Of a stretch of 34,608 bases of DNA, positions 8,761 through 16,618 are shown piece by piece (within the stretch, counting starts at the first letter, position 1; each line of letters opens with the position of its first letter). Origin of the DNA: Alphaproteobacteria bacterium (GTDB lineage Bacteria > Pseudomonadota > Alphaproteobacteria > Micavibrionales > Micavibrionaceae); the NCBI GenBank assembly GCA_009995595.1, contig JAACPE010000003.1, positions 76,871-111,478 on the forward strand. Direction: 5' to 3'. Both the position numbers and the translations under genes were made by a program. The notes under the pieces were generated by a model, which saw nothing but the letters and a program-made list of their open reading frames with translations, had not been told where the DNA came from and searched no databases.

Positions 8761-9303
8761 ATGACAATCACTGATCAAGAACAAAATAAAGTAGCGCTTA
8801 TGTATGGCGCGTTATGGGCCTGTCTTATTTTAGTTTGCATCCCAAGCATTTCTTTTGCCATCGTTGCCTCTGTCTTATTCCTTATACTCATTATCACGGC
8901 GTATATAGTGAAAAGAAAATCAGAGGATAGCAATTTTATTCATAATCATATGCAATATATTATCAAAACAGTCTGGTTTAGCATTTTTATTTTTCCAGTT
9001 GTGACAATTACTATTGCAACGCTTTATATGATGCCCAATATTGATAACACCTCTATAATGCCCTGCGCCCAACCCTTGGCAGATCATCTTTTAGCAAATC
9101 CTGATCAGGCTGATATGCAAACAATGTACGGGTATATTGCACCTTGTATGAATGATTTTATGATTGGCAATAAGCAAGTTTTTTTAATTGCTACAATTAT
9201 TGCTGGCCTTCCCATATTAATTTATATGACTTACCGCCTCATGAAGGGCACAATGCTTACACTTCAATCAAAAATACACGCAAACCCAAAAAGCTGGCTT
9301 TAA
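8761..9303 (+). CDS. Small polytopic membrane protein, DUF4870-like
   Basis: A 180-residue protein with about four hydrophobic segments (roughly residues 15-30, 30-48, 68-90 and 142-158). The layout resembles small DUF4870-like membrane proteins: two close N-terminal helices, a polar stretch with FIHNHMQYIIKTVWFS entering a third helix, and a C-terminal YRLMKGTMLTL...NPKSWL tail. A longer loop with two cysteines (near PCAQ and PCMN) lies between helices three and four. The function is unknown. The ATG is two bases after the mutL stop, with AGAAGG in the mutL end as ribosome binding site, so it is cotranscribed with mutL. The family assignment is a tentative pattern match. Confidence 0.6.
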   Translation: MTITDQEQNKVALMYGALWACLILVCIPSISFAIVASVLFLILIITAYIVKRKSEDSNFIHNHMQYIIKTVWFSIFIFPVVTITIATLYMMPNIDNTSIMPCAQPLADHLLANPDQADMQTMYGYIAPCMNDFMIGNKQVFLIATIIAGLPILIYMTYRLMKGTMLTLQSKIHANPKSWL

Positions 9304-9320
9304 TAATAAAGGATCATCCC

Positions 9321-9917
9321 ATGAATATTGCCTTTCTTGCCTCTTATAACGGATCTTCCGCTAAAGCTATCACTGAGGCTTGCTTTGATGGGGAATTACG
9401 CGCTTCTCCCACGCTGATGATAAGCAATAATCCAAACAGTAAAGCCTTGGAATGGGCTTTAGCGAAAGGCTTAAAGACATTATGCCTAAATTCAAAAAAT
9501 TATCCTGACCCTGACGAATTAGATTGTGCAATTGCGCAAAAATTGAAAGATGAAAAAATTAAACTTATTGTCTGTTCAGGATATATGAAACTTATAGGAC
9601 CTGAAACAATTGCAGCTTTCCCGAATGCTATTTTAAATGTGCACCCTGCTCTACTTCCCAAACACGGTGGGCAAGGTATGTATGGCCGCCATATTCATGA
9701 AGCTGTTAAAGCCGCGCATGAAGCGCAAACAGGCATAACAATACATTTGGTCAATGGGGAATATGATAAAGGCCATGTTGTTGCACAAAAAACTATTCCC
9801 CTTATGCCGCAAGATAGTGTAGATGATATTGAGAATAAAGTAAAAACTGCAGAGCCTTCTTTTTATATTGAGACGATAAAAAAAATATTAAGCGGAGAGA
9901 TTATCCTACCCGCATAA
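9321..9917 (+). CDS. purN: Phosphoribosylglycinamide formyltransferase-like protein
   Basis: A 198-residue formyl-transferase-fold protein matching PurN, which formylates glycinamide ribonucleotide with 10-formyltetrahydrofolate in purine synthesis. The N-terminal phosphate loop is NGSSAKAI. The catalytic trio is present as NVHPALLP (Asn106, His108) and EYDKGHVV (Asp149). The substrate loop reads LPKHGGQGMYGRHIHEAV, which resembles the GGxGMYG clade more than the E. coli-like sequence I recall. A ribosome binding site AAAGGA precedes the ATG. It is not beside purM, its usual partner, so it could be a second or substitute PurN, or a related formyltransferase. The catalytic class is secure; the exact substrate is inferred. 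Confidence 0.8.
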   Translation: MNIAFLASYNGSSAKAITEACFDGELRASPTLMISNNPNSKALEWALAKGLKTLCLNSKNYPDPDELDCAIAQKLKDEKIKLIVCSGYMKLIGPETIAAFPNAILNVHPALLPKHGGQGMYGRHIHEAVKAAHEAQTGITIHLVNGEYDKGHVVAQKTIPLMPQDSVDDIENKVKTAEPSFYIETIKKILSGEIILPA

Positions 9918-10039
9918 TATATGCTTACTCTTTACCGATAAGATCAAGAATCTGCATCACATGTAAATCCTTATGATGCGATTTATCTTTAGCAAGCAGT
10001 TCATCGTTCGTGATTTTCTCCAAAATGTACCCTTAAGGC

Positions 10040-10069
10040 ATCACCACTATTTTTAAATAGACGGGTGAT
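10040..10069. terminator. Possible bidirectional terminator hairpin
   Basis: Between the convergent purN-like and tag genes there is an imperfect inverted repeat. ATCACC and CTATTT on the left pair with AAATAG and GGGTGA(T) on the right, with a small internal bulge and a TT loop. It is AT-rich and lacks a clean T tract on either side, so it is a weak intrinsic-terminator candidate. The remaining 200 or so bases between the genes show no convincing gene. Confidence 0.3.
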
Positions 10070-10121
10070 AGAGCATTTAAACGCTACTTGGTTTTTATTT
10101 TGGATTTTTTCTTGGGTTCGG

Positions 10122-10763
10122 TTATGGGCGTATAAAAGTGGCACGGGCGGCTTCTATTTTTTCCCTGCAAACACATCCTTCAATGTGGTCATTCACCATC
10201 CCCATTGATTGCATCAAAGCATAACATGTTGTGGGGCCTACAAATGACCATCCTCTTTTTTTGAGATCTTTTGACAGGGCAATCGATTCATCACTCATGG
10301 TCATTTGGGAGAGTGTTTTAAAATCACATTTTTTAGGACGTGTCTTTATCGGTTGTTCAAACTGCCAAATATAAGCGGCAAAAGAGGTATATTCTTCGAT
10401 AACTTCCAAAACGCGGTTTGCGTTATTGATGGTTGAAGCAATTTTTCCACGATGACGGACAATACCCGCATCTTTCATTAGCCGCTCTATGTCTTGGTCG
10501 TCATATTTACAAATCTTATGAAAGTCAAAGTTTTCAAAAGCGCTTCTAAAATTATCGCGTTTTCTCAAAATTGTGAGCCAGCTTAAACCTGATTGAAATC
10601 CTTCAAGGCATATTTTTTCAAAAAGGCGCTTATCCTCTTTTACAGGCACGCCCCATTCTTCATCATGATAGCGCAAATATTCAGGATCATTACCATGCCA
10701 ATGACAACGGGTTAGGCCGTCATTTCCAACAATAAGCCCATCATGAGGGGTTTTATTCGGCAT
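10122..10763 (-). CDS. tag: DNA-3-methyladenine glycosylase I
   Basis: Base-excision repair enzyme that removes 3-methyladenine from alkylated DNA. The 213-residue product shows the Tag family core: RCHW, YLRYHDEEWGVP, LFEKICLEGFQSGLSWLTILRKRDNFRSAF and GWSFVGPTTCYALMQSMGMVNDH. The zinc-binding set is complete: Cys20, His33, His193 and Cys197, with the family's four-residue spacing between the last two. The active-site Glu is in HDEEWG. It has about 15 extra N-terminal residues relative to E. coli Tag. Its start overlaps the end of the ATP12 chaperone gene by 11 bases, making it the last gene of a leftward operon; nothing suggests Ada-type control. Confidence 0.95.
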   Translation of the reverse strand: MPNKTPHDGLIVGNDGLTRCHWHGNDPEYLRYHDEEWGVPVKEDKRLFEKICLEGFQSGLSWLTILRKRDNFRSAFENFDFHKICKYDDQDIERLMKDAGIVRHRGKIASTINNANRVLEVIEEYTSFAAYIWQFEQPIKTRPKKCDFKTLSQMTMSDESIALSKDLKKRGWSFVGPTTCYALMQSMGMVNDHIEGCVCREKIEAARATFIRP

Positions 10764-11463
10764 TCACAAGCGCTATAAATTCAAAAGCAGCTTGAAGTTC
10801 TCTCTTAAGCGTTTCACGCTCTTTTTCTTCTTGAGGTGACGCGCCATGCTTGGCTTCATCATATATCTCAGCCTTGTGTAACTCTTCGATCATCACAACA
10901 TCAAAGGCTTCATCGGGTTCTAAATCCCCCTCACAAAAAGCAAGCGCCAAAACAATTGATCCTGTAAGAGATGTGACCACATGAAGCACTGTGAAATAAT
11001 AATCATCGAGCGCTTCGATGTAATTCCAAGTACGTTTTTGCGCTTCTTCGTCTTGTTTTAACGCTTCAATTTTTTTAGTGGTCTCTAGCGGCACTTCAAA
11101 ATGTTCATCAAACCATTTCACCCAGCGCCCCCAAACCTCTTTTTGTTTTTTTGCAAGGGCTTCGGGCTGTTTGGCCCAATAACAGACAAGATCTGTATCC
11201 AGATATTTCATAACGTTTTTAGTAATCGCTTCGCGGTCACGTATTTTATCGATCGCCGTTATTAAAAGCTGCGTTAACGGCATCGAATTGGGGTCGATCA
11301 CATCAACTTGGGCGCTCCACTCTGCAATAATGGCGTCCGTTAGCTCTTGCGTTGGCGATACCAAGTCTTGCTTTAACGGCGTTTGTACAGGCTTGCCATC
11401 CAACTGAATGAGAAAACCATCATCAATTTTTTTGCTTGAAACCACAGTGTAGAATTTTTTCAT
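10753..11463 (-). CDS. ATP12-family F1-ATPase assembly chaperone
   Basis: A 236-residue ATP12 chaperone family protein. In mitochondria Atp12 binds the F1 alpha subunit during ATP synthase assembly; alphaproteobacterial homologues are presumed to do the same in the cytoplasm. Visible family features are the N-terminal beta-domain (GFLIQLDGKPVQTPLKQDLVSPT), IIAEWSAQVDVIDPNSMPLTQL, the TAIDKIRDREAI helix, YLDTDLVCYWAKQPEAL, and a helical C-terminal domain with a VVTSLTGSIVLALAF segment and many acidic residues. There is no signal peptide. It lies 17 bases after the AsmA-like gene and overlaps tag. In many alphaproteobacteria this gene is close to rluC and a HAD phosphatase; the phosphatase is not seen here. 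Confidence 0.92.
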   Translation of the reverse strand: MKKFYTVVSSKKIDDGFLIQLDGKPVQTPLKQDLVSPTQELTDAIIAEWSAQVDVIDPNSMPLTQLLITAIDKIRDREAITKNVMKYLDTDLVCYWAKQPEALAKKQKEVWGRWVKWFDEHFEVPLETTKKIEALKQDEEAQKRTWNYIEALDDYYFTVLHVVTSLTGSIVLALAFCEGDLEPDEAFDVVMIEELHKAEIYDEAKHGASPQEEKERETLKRELQAAFEFIALVNAE

Positions 11464-11480
11464 TTTTTATTTAACCCTCA

Positions 11481-12314
11481 TTACTCTTGTGTTTTTGTAT
11501 CAATATATTGCGTACATAATGTTGTTTCTGCCTTAAAGTCGTGGCCTAACAGACAGTAAATTGGATTATCTGTGACAAGCTGTTGATTTTCAACAATAAA
11601 GCTGTCTTTTAAATTAAATTGGTTATCTGCAACGCTTATGACTGCGTTTTGTATTGCCATTTTATCATAAAGGTAAACAAAATTACCGCTCAACGATACG
11701 CCGGCGATATCAAAGGTAAAGGGCATCACGTTTTCAAATTTATAAACCTTATTACCAAAGAGTGTTTTCTTTTTAGTCACATCTGCAGTAAAGCGCATGG
11801 GCTGTTCCGCGTAGCTGCCCGCTATAATCAAGTTGGAAAGGCTTGATCCTTGATCCAAACTATCAACAAAGCCGAGCGTTTCAATCTCGATCGCTTGCGG
11901 TGTCATAATACCTGCATCTGCCTTTAAGCCAATGATACCCAAATCGTAAACTTCTCGCGCATGGGTAAATTTTGTTAAAAACGGAACATGGATTTTGGCT
12001 TTTTCCATTTCAAGATGGGTGATGGCAACATTATCTTTTTCACGCAAAATCATATTGGATATACCAACATATAAGGAAGGAAAAAAATTAATACGATCCA
12101 GCGTTTCAATCTCGGCCACATAAGGCGTATTGAGCGTGAAGTATTCTGCTATCCCTTGTTTTAATGGCTCAGGAAAGCGCTCTAAAATTTTAAAGCTTAA
12201 GATCATAAAAAACAGGGCAAAGCCTATAATGATCGGTAAGCGCTTAAAGAGCGTTTTGAGCATAAAACTTTTAAAGGTTTTTTTGGGTGTTTGGCTTTTA
12301 TCTTTTTTAGGCAT
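11481..12314 (-). CDS. AsmA-like membrane-anchored periplasmic protein
   Basis: A 277-residue protein of uncertain function. A basic N terminus is followed by one hydrophobic helix (RLPIIIGFALFFMILSFKIL, about residues 25-44), placing the rest in the periplasm. The soluble part is beta-rich and alternating. It contains FFPSLYVGISNMILREKDNVA and LEMEKAKIHVPFL, reminiscent of the N-terminal part of AsmA/YhdP-type proteins, where a similar Pro-Ser-Leu strand precedes a short loop. It is much shorter than full AsmA. It begins five bases after the rluC stop and precedes the ATP12 chaperone gene, so it is in the same operon. The AsmA relation is inference from pattern and needs a profile comparison. 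Confidence 0.6.
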   Translation of the reverse strand: MPKKDKSQTPKKTFKSFMLKTLFKRLPIIIGFALFFMILSFKILERFPEPLKQGIAEYFTLNTPYVAEIETLDRINFFPSLYVGISNMILREKDNVAITHLEMEKAKIHVPFLTKFTHAREVYDLGIIGLKADAGIMTPQAIEIETLGFVDSLDQGSSLSNLIIAGSYAEQPMRFTADVTKKKTLFGNKVYKFENVMPFTFDIAGVSLSGNFVYLYDKMAIQNAVISVADNQFNLKDSFIVENQQLVTDNPIYCLLGHDFKAETTLCTQYIDTKTQE

Positions 12315-12319
12315 TAGTC

Positions 12320-13324
12320 TTATCTATATTCAAATTTAATATCATTAAAGGGTGTCGTTTTTGTGTGCGGATCGAACCCTAAAACTTGCCAGCTTTTTTG
12401 CAGGTCTTTGGGTAAATCGGCCTGAATTGTTATTACTTTATTTGTACGCGGATGCCTAAAAGTGAGTGAATAGGCATGCAGATGAAGGCGCTGTGCAATA
12501 TCAACTCCTTCCAAATCCATATATTCATGTTCGTGGTCATACTCGCGGGTTCCGTATTTGTGATCCCCCACAATTGGGCATCCAAGGTGCTCTGCATGAG
12601 CGCGGATTTGATGCGTGCGCCCAGTGCGCGGCCAAAAAGCAATAAAGGCAGCCTGTTTATGGGCGCGGTCCATCACATCAAATAATGTTGTAGCAGGCAG
12701 ACCTTCTTCAATATCGATCACCATTTTTTCGCGATCACCAACACCTGATTTTAAAAGTGGCGCGCGGATTTCTCCGTTGTTCATTTCTGGTGCGGGGGAT
12801 ACAAGCGCCCAGTATATTTTTTGAATGTCGCGACCCTTAAATGTTTTACCAAGGCGCCGCGCCATTTCAGCAGAACGCGCCAAAAGCAAGACACCCGACG
12901 TATCTTTATCAAGACGGTGGACGAGGCGCGGACGCACGCCCAAATGGTTAATCAAACCATCCATCAGCCCATCAACATGCTGTTTAATCCCTGTCCCGCC
13001 CTGCGTCGCTAGGCCAGAGGGCTTATGAATAGCGAGCACATCACCATCATCATAAATAACCAAGGATTTGATATAGGCCGCGTCTTCTTTAGAAATCCTG
13101 CGTTCTTTTTGATCTTTGTCTTCCATAGGCGGCATACGGACAATTTGTCCCTCTTTCAGGCGCGTGTCAGGTTTAACGCGTTTGCTATCAACGCGAATTT
13201 GCCCCTGTCGCATTAGCTTTTGAAGCAGGCCAAACGGTACGCCCTCGCATTGCTTTTTGAGCCAGCGATCCATGCGCTGATTATCATCATCCGCTTTTAC
13301 TGTAATATGCCTTACGCCGCTCAT
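12320..13324 (-). CDS. rluC: RluC-type 23S rRNA pseudouridine synthase
   Basis: A 334-residue pseudouridine synthase of the RluA/RluC/RluD family, which isomerises specific uridines in 23S rRNA. The N-terminal S4 RNA-binding domain (QRMDRWLKKQC through GQIRVDSKRVKPDTRLKEGQIV) is followed by the catalytic domain with RLVHRLDKDTSGVLLLARS; Asp139 is the nucleophile. Later comes TGRTHQIRAHAEHLGCPIVGDHKYG. The S4 domain and overall length favour RluC over RluA. It overlaps the crcB stop by four bases (ATGA), indicating coupling. The exact target uridines cannot be read from sequence; RluC usually modifies three sites in domain II/V of 23S rRNA. Confidence 0.92.
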   Translation of the reverse strand: MSGVRHITVKADDDNQRMDRWLKKQCEGVPFGLLQKLMRQGQIRVDSKRVKPDTRLKEGQIVRMPPMEDKDQKERRISKEDAAYIKSLVIYDDGDVLAIHKPSGLATQGGTGIKQHVDGLMDGLINHLGVRPRLVHRLDKDTSGVLLLARSAEMARRLGKTFKGRDIQKIYWALVSPAPEMNNGEIRAPLLKSGVGDREKMVIDIEEGLPATTLFDVMDRAHKQAAFIAFWPRTGRTHQIRAHAEHLGCPIVGDHKYGTREYDHEHEYMDLEGVDIAQRLHLHAYSLTFRHPRTNKVITIQADLPKDLQKSWQVLGFDPHTKTTPFNDIKFEYR

Positions 13325-13701
13325 GCGAATACCGTCCTTACTAAGAATAACCCTGCAAATAATCCCATGATTGAGAAAAACACAGAAGAAAATAAATAAA
13401 GCGCCATAGCGGTTAATTCGCCGCGCTCGAATAATGTAATTGTATCAAGGGAAAATGTCGAAAATGTCGTCATCGCCCCCAAAAGACCGACAATAAGAAA
13501 TGCCTTTATTTCTTGTGAGGGGTTGCCAATATGGGCAAAGGCCGCAATCAAAGCACCCATGATAAATGACCCCAAAACATTGACGATCAGCGTGCCCCAA
13601 GGAAAATTTGCGCCTAATAATTGTATAGCGCCAATATTCACACCATAACGACATACTGCCCCAAGAGCGCCGCCGGCCGCGATTGCTAAAATCATGTTCA
13701 T
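13321..13701 (-). CDS. crcB: Fluoride exporter (CrcB/Fluc channel)
   Basis: Small inner-membrane fluoride channel of the Fluc family, forming antiparallel dimers that release cytoplasmic fluoride. The 126-residue product has four hydrophobic helices and the family motifs GGALGAVCRYGV, FPWGTLIVNVLGSFIMGAL and GLLGAMTTFSTFSLD. The Asn of VNxxGS and the Phe/Thr-rich TTFSTFS line the pore in known structures. AGGA lies about nine bases before the ATG. There is no fluoride riboswitch obvious upstream; the gene sits 15 bases after the preceding gene and shares a four-base overlap with rluC, so it looks constitutively expressed in the housekeeping operon. Confidence 0.95.
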   Translation of the reverse strand: MNMILAIAAGGALGAVCRYGVNIGAIQLLGANFPWGTLIVNVLGSFIMGALIAAFAHIGNPSQEIKAFLIVGLLGAMTTFSTFSLDTITLFERGELTAMALYLFSSVFFSIMGLFAGLFLVRTVFA

Positions 13702-13716
13702 CGTATTAAGTCCTAT

Positions 13717-14595
13717 TTATCCCGTGACCCCAAAAATCCAGCCCTCAAGATGCTGGGCATTATAAGACATTATAGGCGGATGTGATATGTCTTTTGGTAT
13801 ATTTTCTAATGACCCGCACAAATACCGCAAACCCGCGGCAGAAGCCAGAGAATCTGTGTCATGGTCAGACAAAAGGGTAGCGTTGCTGTATGGTTTAGCG
13901 TCCAAAAAGCGCAATGTTTGGTTTAAATCCGCCAAATCCCGTATTTTAGTCATGCCATGGCCTGAACGCATAAGAAATTGGCGCGGATAAATCTCAGTGA
14001 CAACAATATTAGCCTTATTCACCAGCTCCATCTCGAACGGCCAAAAGGCAATTTTATGACCCAGCATTTTTTTCAAATAATGCGCCATTCGCATACCAGA
14101 AAGGCCCCCTTTGCCTACTTGCTTTGCTCCGATAAGCTTAAAAGGGCTTTCGGGTTTACCAAAACCTGATTCATAACAGATTATTTCTGTTTGCCGCCTA
14201 GGCATCTCAAATCCATCACGCATTTTTCCCGATACCCAAAAATCAGGCGCATAGGCCAAATTGTCCCAAAATTTTTGGGCAAAAAAATTAGGCTCATTAT
14301 GACAGGCACTTTCAACTGTATCCCATAAATCTTTATGCGTTGCCTGTGTGCCAAATTGTTTTTGGATGGTGGTCGCCGCATAACCAAAATTACAATCAAC
14401 GCCAATAAGAATCCGTTTTTGATTTTTAGATAGATTAATGATCCAATCTGCCACTTTTTGCCGAGACCATGGGCCGGCGACAAGAGACGGCGGTGCACTG
14501 CCTTGGTAGGCTAAGCTTACTGAAATGGCTTTGTTAAAAACAGGTGTTTTTGCACCGCTCCAGTCAATGCCTATAAATTGATCAAAATTACGCAT
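13717..14595 (-). CDS. RNase H-fold-like protein (DUF429-like)
   Basis: A 292-residue conserved protein without an established function. The N-terminal FIGIDWSGAK and a later strand ILIGVDCNFGYA look like the first acidic strands of an RNase H fold. TEIYPRQFLM and the C-terminal DHDTDSLASAAGLRYL (acidic helix followed by Ala-rich segment) match the DUF429-like pattern of a metal-binding acidic cluster. This would fit a nuclease or a related phosphoryl-transfer enzyme, but that is inference. It has no signal peptide or membrane helix. It lies five bases downstream of rarA and 15 bases upstream of crcB, two genes often nearly adjacent in alphaproteobacteria, so it appears to be an insertion into the operon. 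Confidence 0.6.
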   Translation of the reverse strand: MRNFDQFIGIDWSGAKTPVFNKAISVSLAYQGSAPPSLVAGPWSRQKVADWIINLSKNQKRILIGVDCNFGYAATTIQKQFGTQATHKDLWDTVESACHNEPNFFAQKFWDNLAYAPDFWVSGKMRDGFEMPRRQTEIICYESGFGKPESPFKLIGAKQVGKGGLSGMRMAHYLKKMLGHKIAFWPFEMELVNKANIVVTEIYPRQFLMRSGHGMTKIRDLADLNQTLRFLDAKPYSNATLLSDHDTDSLASAAGLRYLCGSLENIPKDISHPPIMSYNAQHLEGWIFGVTG

Positions 14596-14600
14596 TCTTC

Positions 14601-15920
14601 TTAGGAGTTTTTCTTTGTACGGAGCTTATCCCAATACTCTAAACGCTTTTTGATATCGCGTTCAAACCCTCGCTCTGGCGGGTTATAAAAGGATATGCGC
14701 TGCATATCATCGGGGAAATAATTTTGGCCTGAAAACCCCTCAGCCGTATCATGGTCATATTCATATCCCTCGCCAAAGCCCCATTCTTTCATTTTAGAAT
14801 TACAAGCATTCAAAATATGCATCGGCGGTTTTACTGATCCTGTCTTTTTTGCCATATCCATCGCATGATTAAACGCAGTATACCCCGCATTTGATTTTGG
14901 TGCCGTAGCCAAATAAATAAGAGCCTGCGCCAACGCAAGCTCTCCTTCGGGTGAGCCTAAACGCTCATAGGTTTTCCATGCTGTTTCGCATTGAACAAGC
15001 GCATGAGGGTCGGCAAGACCAATATCTTCAACAGCCATACGGCTAAAACGCCGTGCCAAAAACTTTGGATCTTCGCCCCCGGTCAACATACGCGCAAACC
15101 AATACAGCGCCGCATTCACGTCAGACCCGCGCACGGATTTATGTAAGGCGCTAATCATTTGGTAATGACTGTCATCGCTCTTATCATAGATAGGGGCGCG
15201 TTTTTGAATAAGGCTTAAAAGCTGATCTGATGTTAAAGGTGACGTCGAGGCTTTAGTTTGTGCATGAATATTTTCAACCATGGATAAAAAATAACGCCCA
15301 TCACCATCAGCGAGTGCTTTAAGTGTGTCACGCGCAGCCTCATCAAGGGGTAAATGCGTGCCTAATTTTTCTTCAGCGCGGTTTAGTAAATCATCAAGCG
15401 CCCTATCATCTAGGCGTTTTAGCACCAAAACCTGACACCGTGATAAAAGCGCTGCATTTAGCTCAAAGGAGGGATTTTCAGTTGTTGCACCGATGAGGGT
15501 TATTGTCCCATCCTCCATAACAGGTAAAAACGCATCTTGTTGGGATTTGTTAAACCTATGGATTTCATCAACGAATAAAAGCGTGCCCTGCCCTGCTTGG
15601 CGACGAAATTTAGCGGCCTCGAATACTTTTTTAAGATCCCCTACACCAGAGAATATTGCCGAGAGTTGCTCAAAATGATAATCGCTATGCTGCGCCAAAA
15701 TACGCGCCATCGTGGTTTTACCACAACCTGGCGGGCCCCAGAAAACCAATGAAGAGAGCGTCCCGCTGTCGATCATATTTTTTAATATACCACTACTTCC
15801 TAGCAGATGATCTTGACCTGTTACATCGTCAAAAGACTGCGGGCGTAATAGATCTGCAAGCGGGCGCGGAGCAGAGGATTCGAAATTCACCGTATCAAAA
15901 AGTGTTGAGGGGTTACTCAT
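14601..15920 (-). CDS. rarA: Replication-associated recombination protein A (AAA+ ATPase)
   Basis: RarA/MgsA, an AAA+ ATPase of the clamp-loader clade that acts at stalled replication forks with SSB. The 439-residue product begins with the usual PLADLLRPQSFDDVTGQDHLLG. It has Walker A WGPPGCGKTTMARIL (about 61-75), Walker B LLFVDEIHRFNKSQQ (Asp118, Glu119), sensor 1 LIGATTENPSFELNAALLSRC, and the C-terminal RarA tetramerisation domain (SDVNAALYWFARMLTGGEDPKFLARR, then YNPPERGFERDIKKRLEYW). The length is normal. Its start overlaps the upstream membrane-protein stop by four bases (ATGA), suggesting coupling, and the RNase H-like gene follows closely. Confidence 0.96.
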   Translation of the reverse strand: MSNPSTLFDTVNFESSAPRPLADLLRPQSFDDVTGQDHLLGSSGILKNMIDSGTLSSLVFWGPPGCGKTTMARILAQHSDYHFEQLSAIFSGVGDLKKVFEAAKFRRQAGQGTLLFVDEIHRFNKSQQDAFLPVMEDGTITLIGATTENPSFELNAALLSRCQVLVLKRLDDRALDDLLNRAEEKLGTHLPLDEAARDTLKALADGDGRYFLSMVENIHAQTKASTSPLTSDQLLSLIQKRAPIYDKSDDSHYQMISALHKSVRGSDVNAALYWFARMLTGGEDPKFLARRFSRMAVEDIGLADPHALVQCETAWKTYERLGSPEGELALAQALIYLATAPKSNAGYTAFNHAMDMAKKTGSVKPPMHILNACNSKMKEWGFGEGYEYDHDTAEGFSGQNYFPDDMQRISFYNPPERGFERDIKKRLEYWDKLRTKKNS

Positions 15921-16615
15921 CCCGCCTTTTTAGCAGATATAAGCCTTTTTTTCATTAAAAGAACGTATAACAGAACAAAATAAAATAAAAACATCTCTTC
16001 ACTTTCCGCATTACGGGCAAAAAGATGAAAAGACGTCACATCGGCAATTTTGTCTGTAATTTTAATGAATAAACAAATAAAAGCCACCACCATAAACTGG
16101 CGCGTGGGGAATATATTTTGAAAGCGATTAAGGAATGAATTTTTTATAAGATGAGGATAGTGTTGCATTAATAAAGGTATAATTATACCGCCAAAATACA
16201 CACCGATAGAAAGTAATAAGCGCGGTTTTTGGTCAAACCATGAGCTTGTATTGTGCAAGTTTGTTTCACCTTGATCATTCAGCATCTGACAGTATTCTGG
16301 CGTGTTCCACTGCAGTATATGCTGCCCCCAACTGATCTCCTCACCAGCCACATAAAAACAACAAAGAGCCGCAAGACCAATCCATGCCATCAGCCATTTG
16401 TTTGATTTGTCCATTTTAAGCAATGTAAATAGAGTAATACCAAGAGCAATCAGCAGAATGACCGCCTCTAATATTTCATAAGGGCCGTTTTCTCCCACCA
16501 GCCATTCAAGGTGCTTACTTTCTATATATAACTCTGTTTTGATTTTAGCGATTAGAGCTAAAATAGGAATCCAGAGCCATAAAACCTTAGAAATATTAAC
16601 ATTATAATTTGGCAT
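15917..16615 (-). CDS. Polytopic membrane protein with GEEISWGQ motif
   Basis: A 232-residue protein of unknown function with about six hydrophobic segments. The notable part is a polar cluster at the edge of a helix: GPYEILEA (residues 44-51), then VAGEEISWGQHI (89-100), TPEYC, and NDQGETNLHN (113-122), with an ESEE cluster near residues 204-207 before the last helix. Similar GEEISWGQ and NxQxExNLHN sequences recur, as I recall, in a family of uncharacterised bacterial membrane proteins. Conserved acidic, Gln, Asn and His side chains suggest a metal or catalytic site. It lies three bases after the Do protease gene and overlaps rarA by four; the ribosome binding site is poor. No function is claimed. 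Confidence 0.65.
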   Translation of the reverse strand: MPNYNVNISKVLWLWIPILALIAKIKTELYIESKHLEWLVGENGPYEILEAVILLIALGITLFTLLKMDKSNKWLMAWIGLAALCCFYVAGEEISWGQHILQWNTPEYCQMLNDQGETNLHNTSSWFDQKPRLLLSIGVYFGGIIIPLLMQHYPHLIKNSFLNRFQNIFPTRQFMVVAFICLFIKITDKIADVTSFHLFARNAESEEMFLFYFVLLYVLLMKKRLISAKKAG

Positions 16616-16618
16616 ATT

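Noticed and set aside
9925-10023. A 32-codon minus-strand frame (TTG start, KITNDELLAKDKSHHKDLHV...) between the purN-like gene and tag
   Set aside because: No ATG, no ribosome binding site and no recognised homology. It might be the remnant of a lost gene, but the sequence alone does not support a call.
12130-13216. Several plus-strand frames of 60-70 codons opposite rluC
   Set aside because: They overlap each other and a well-supported pseudouridine synthase gene, with no motif or start signal.
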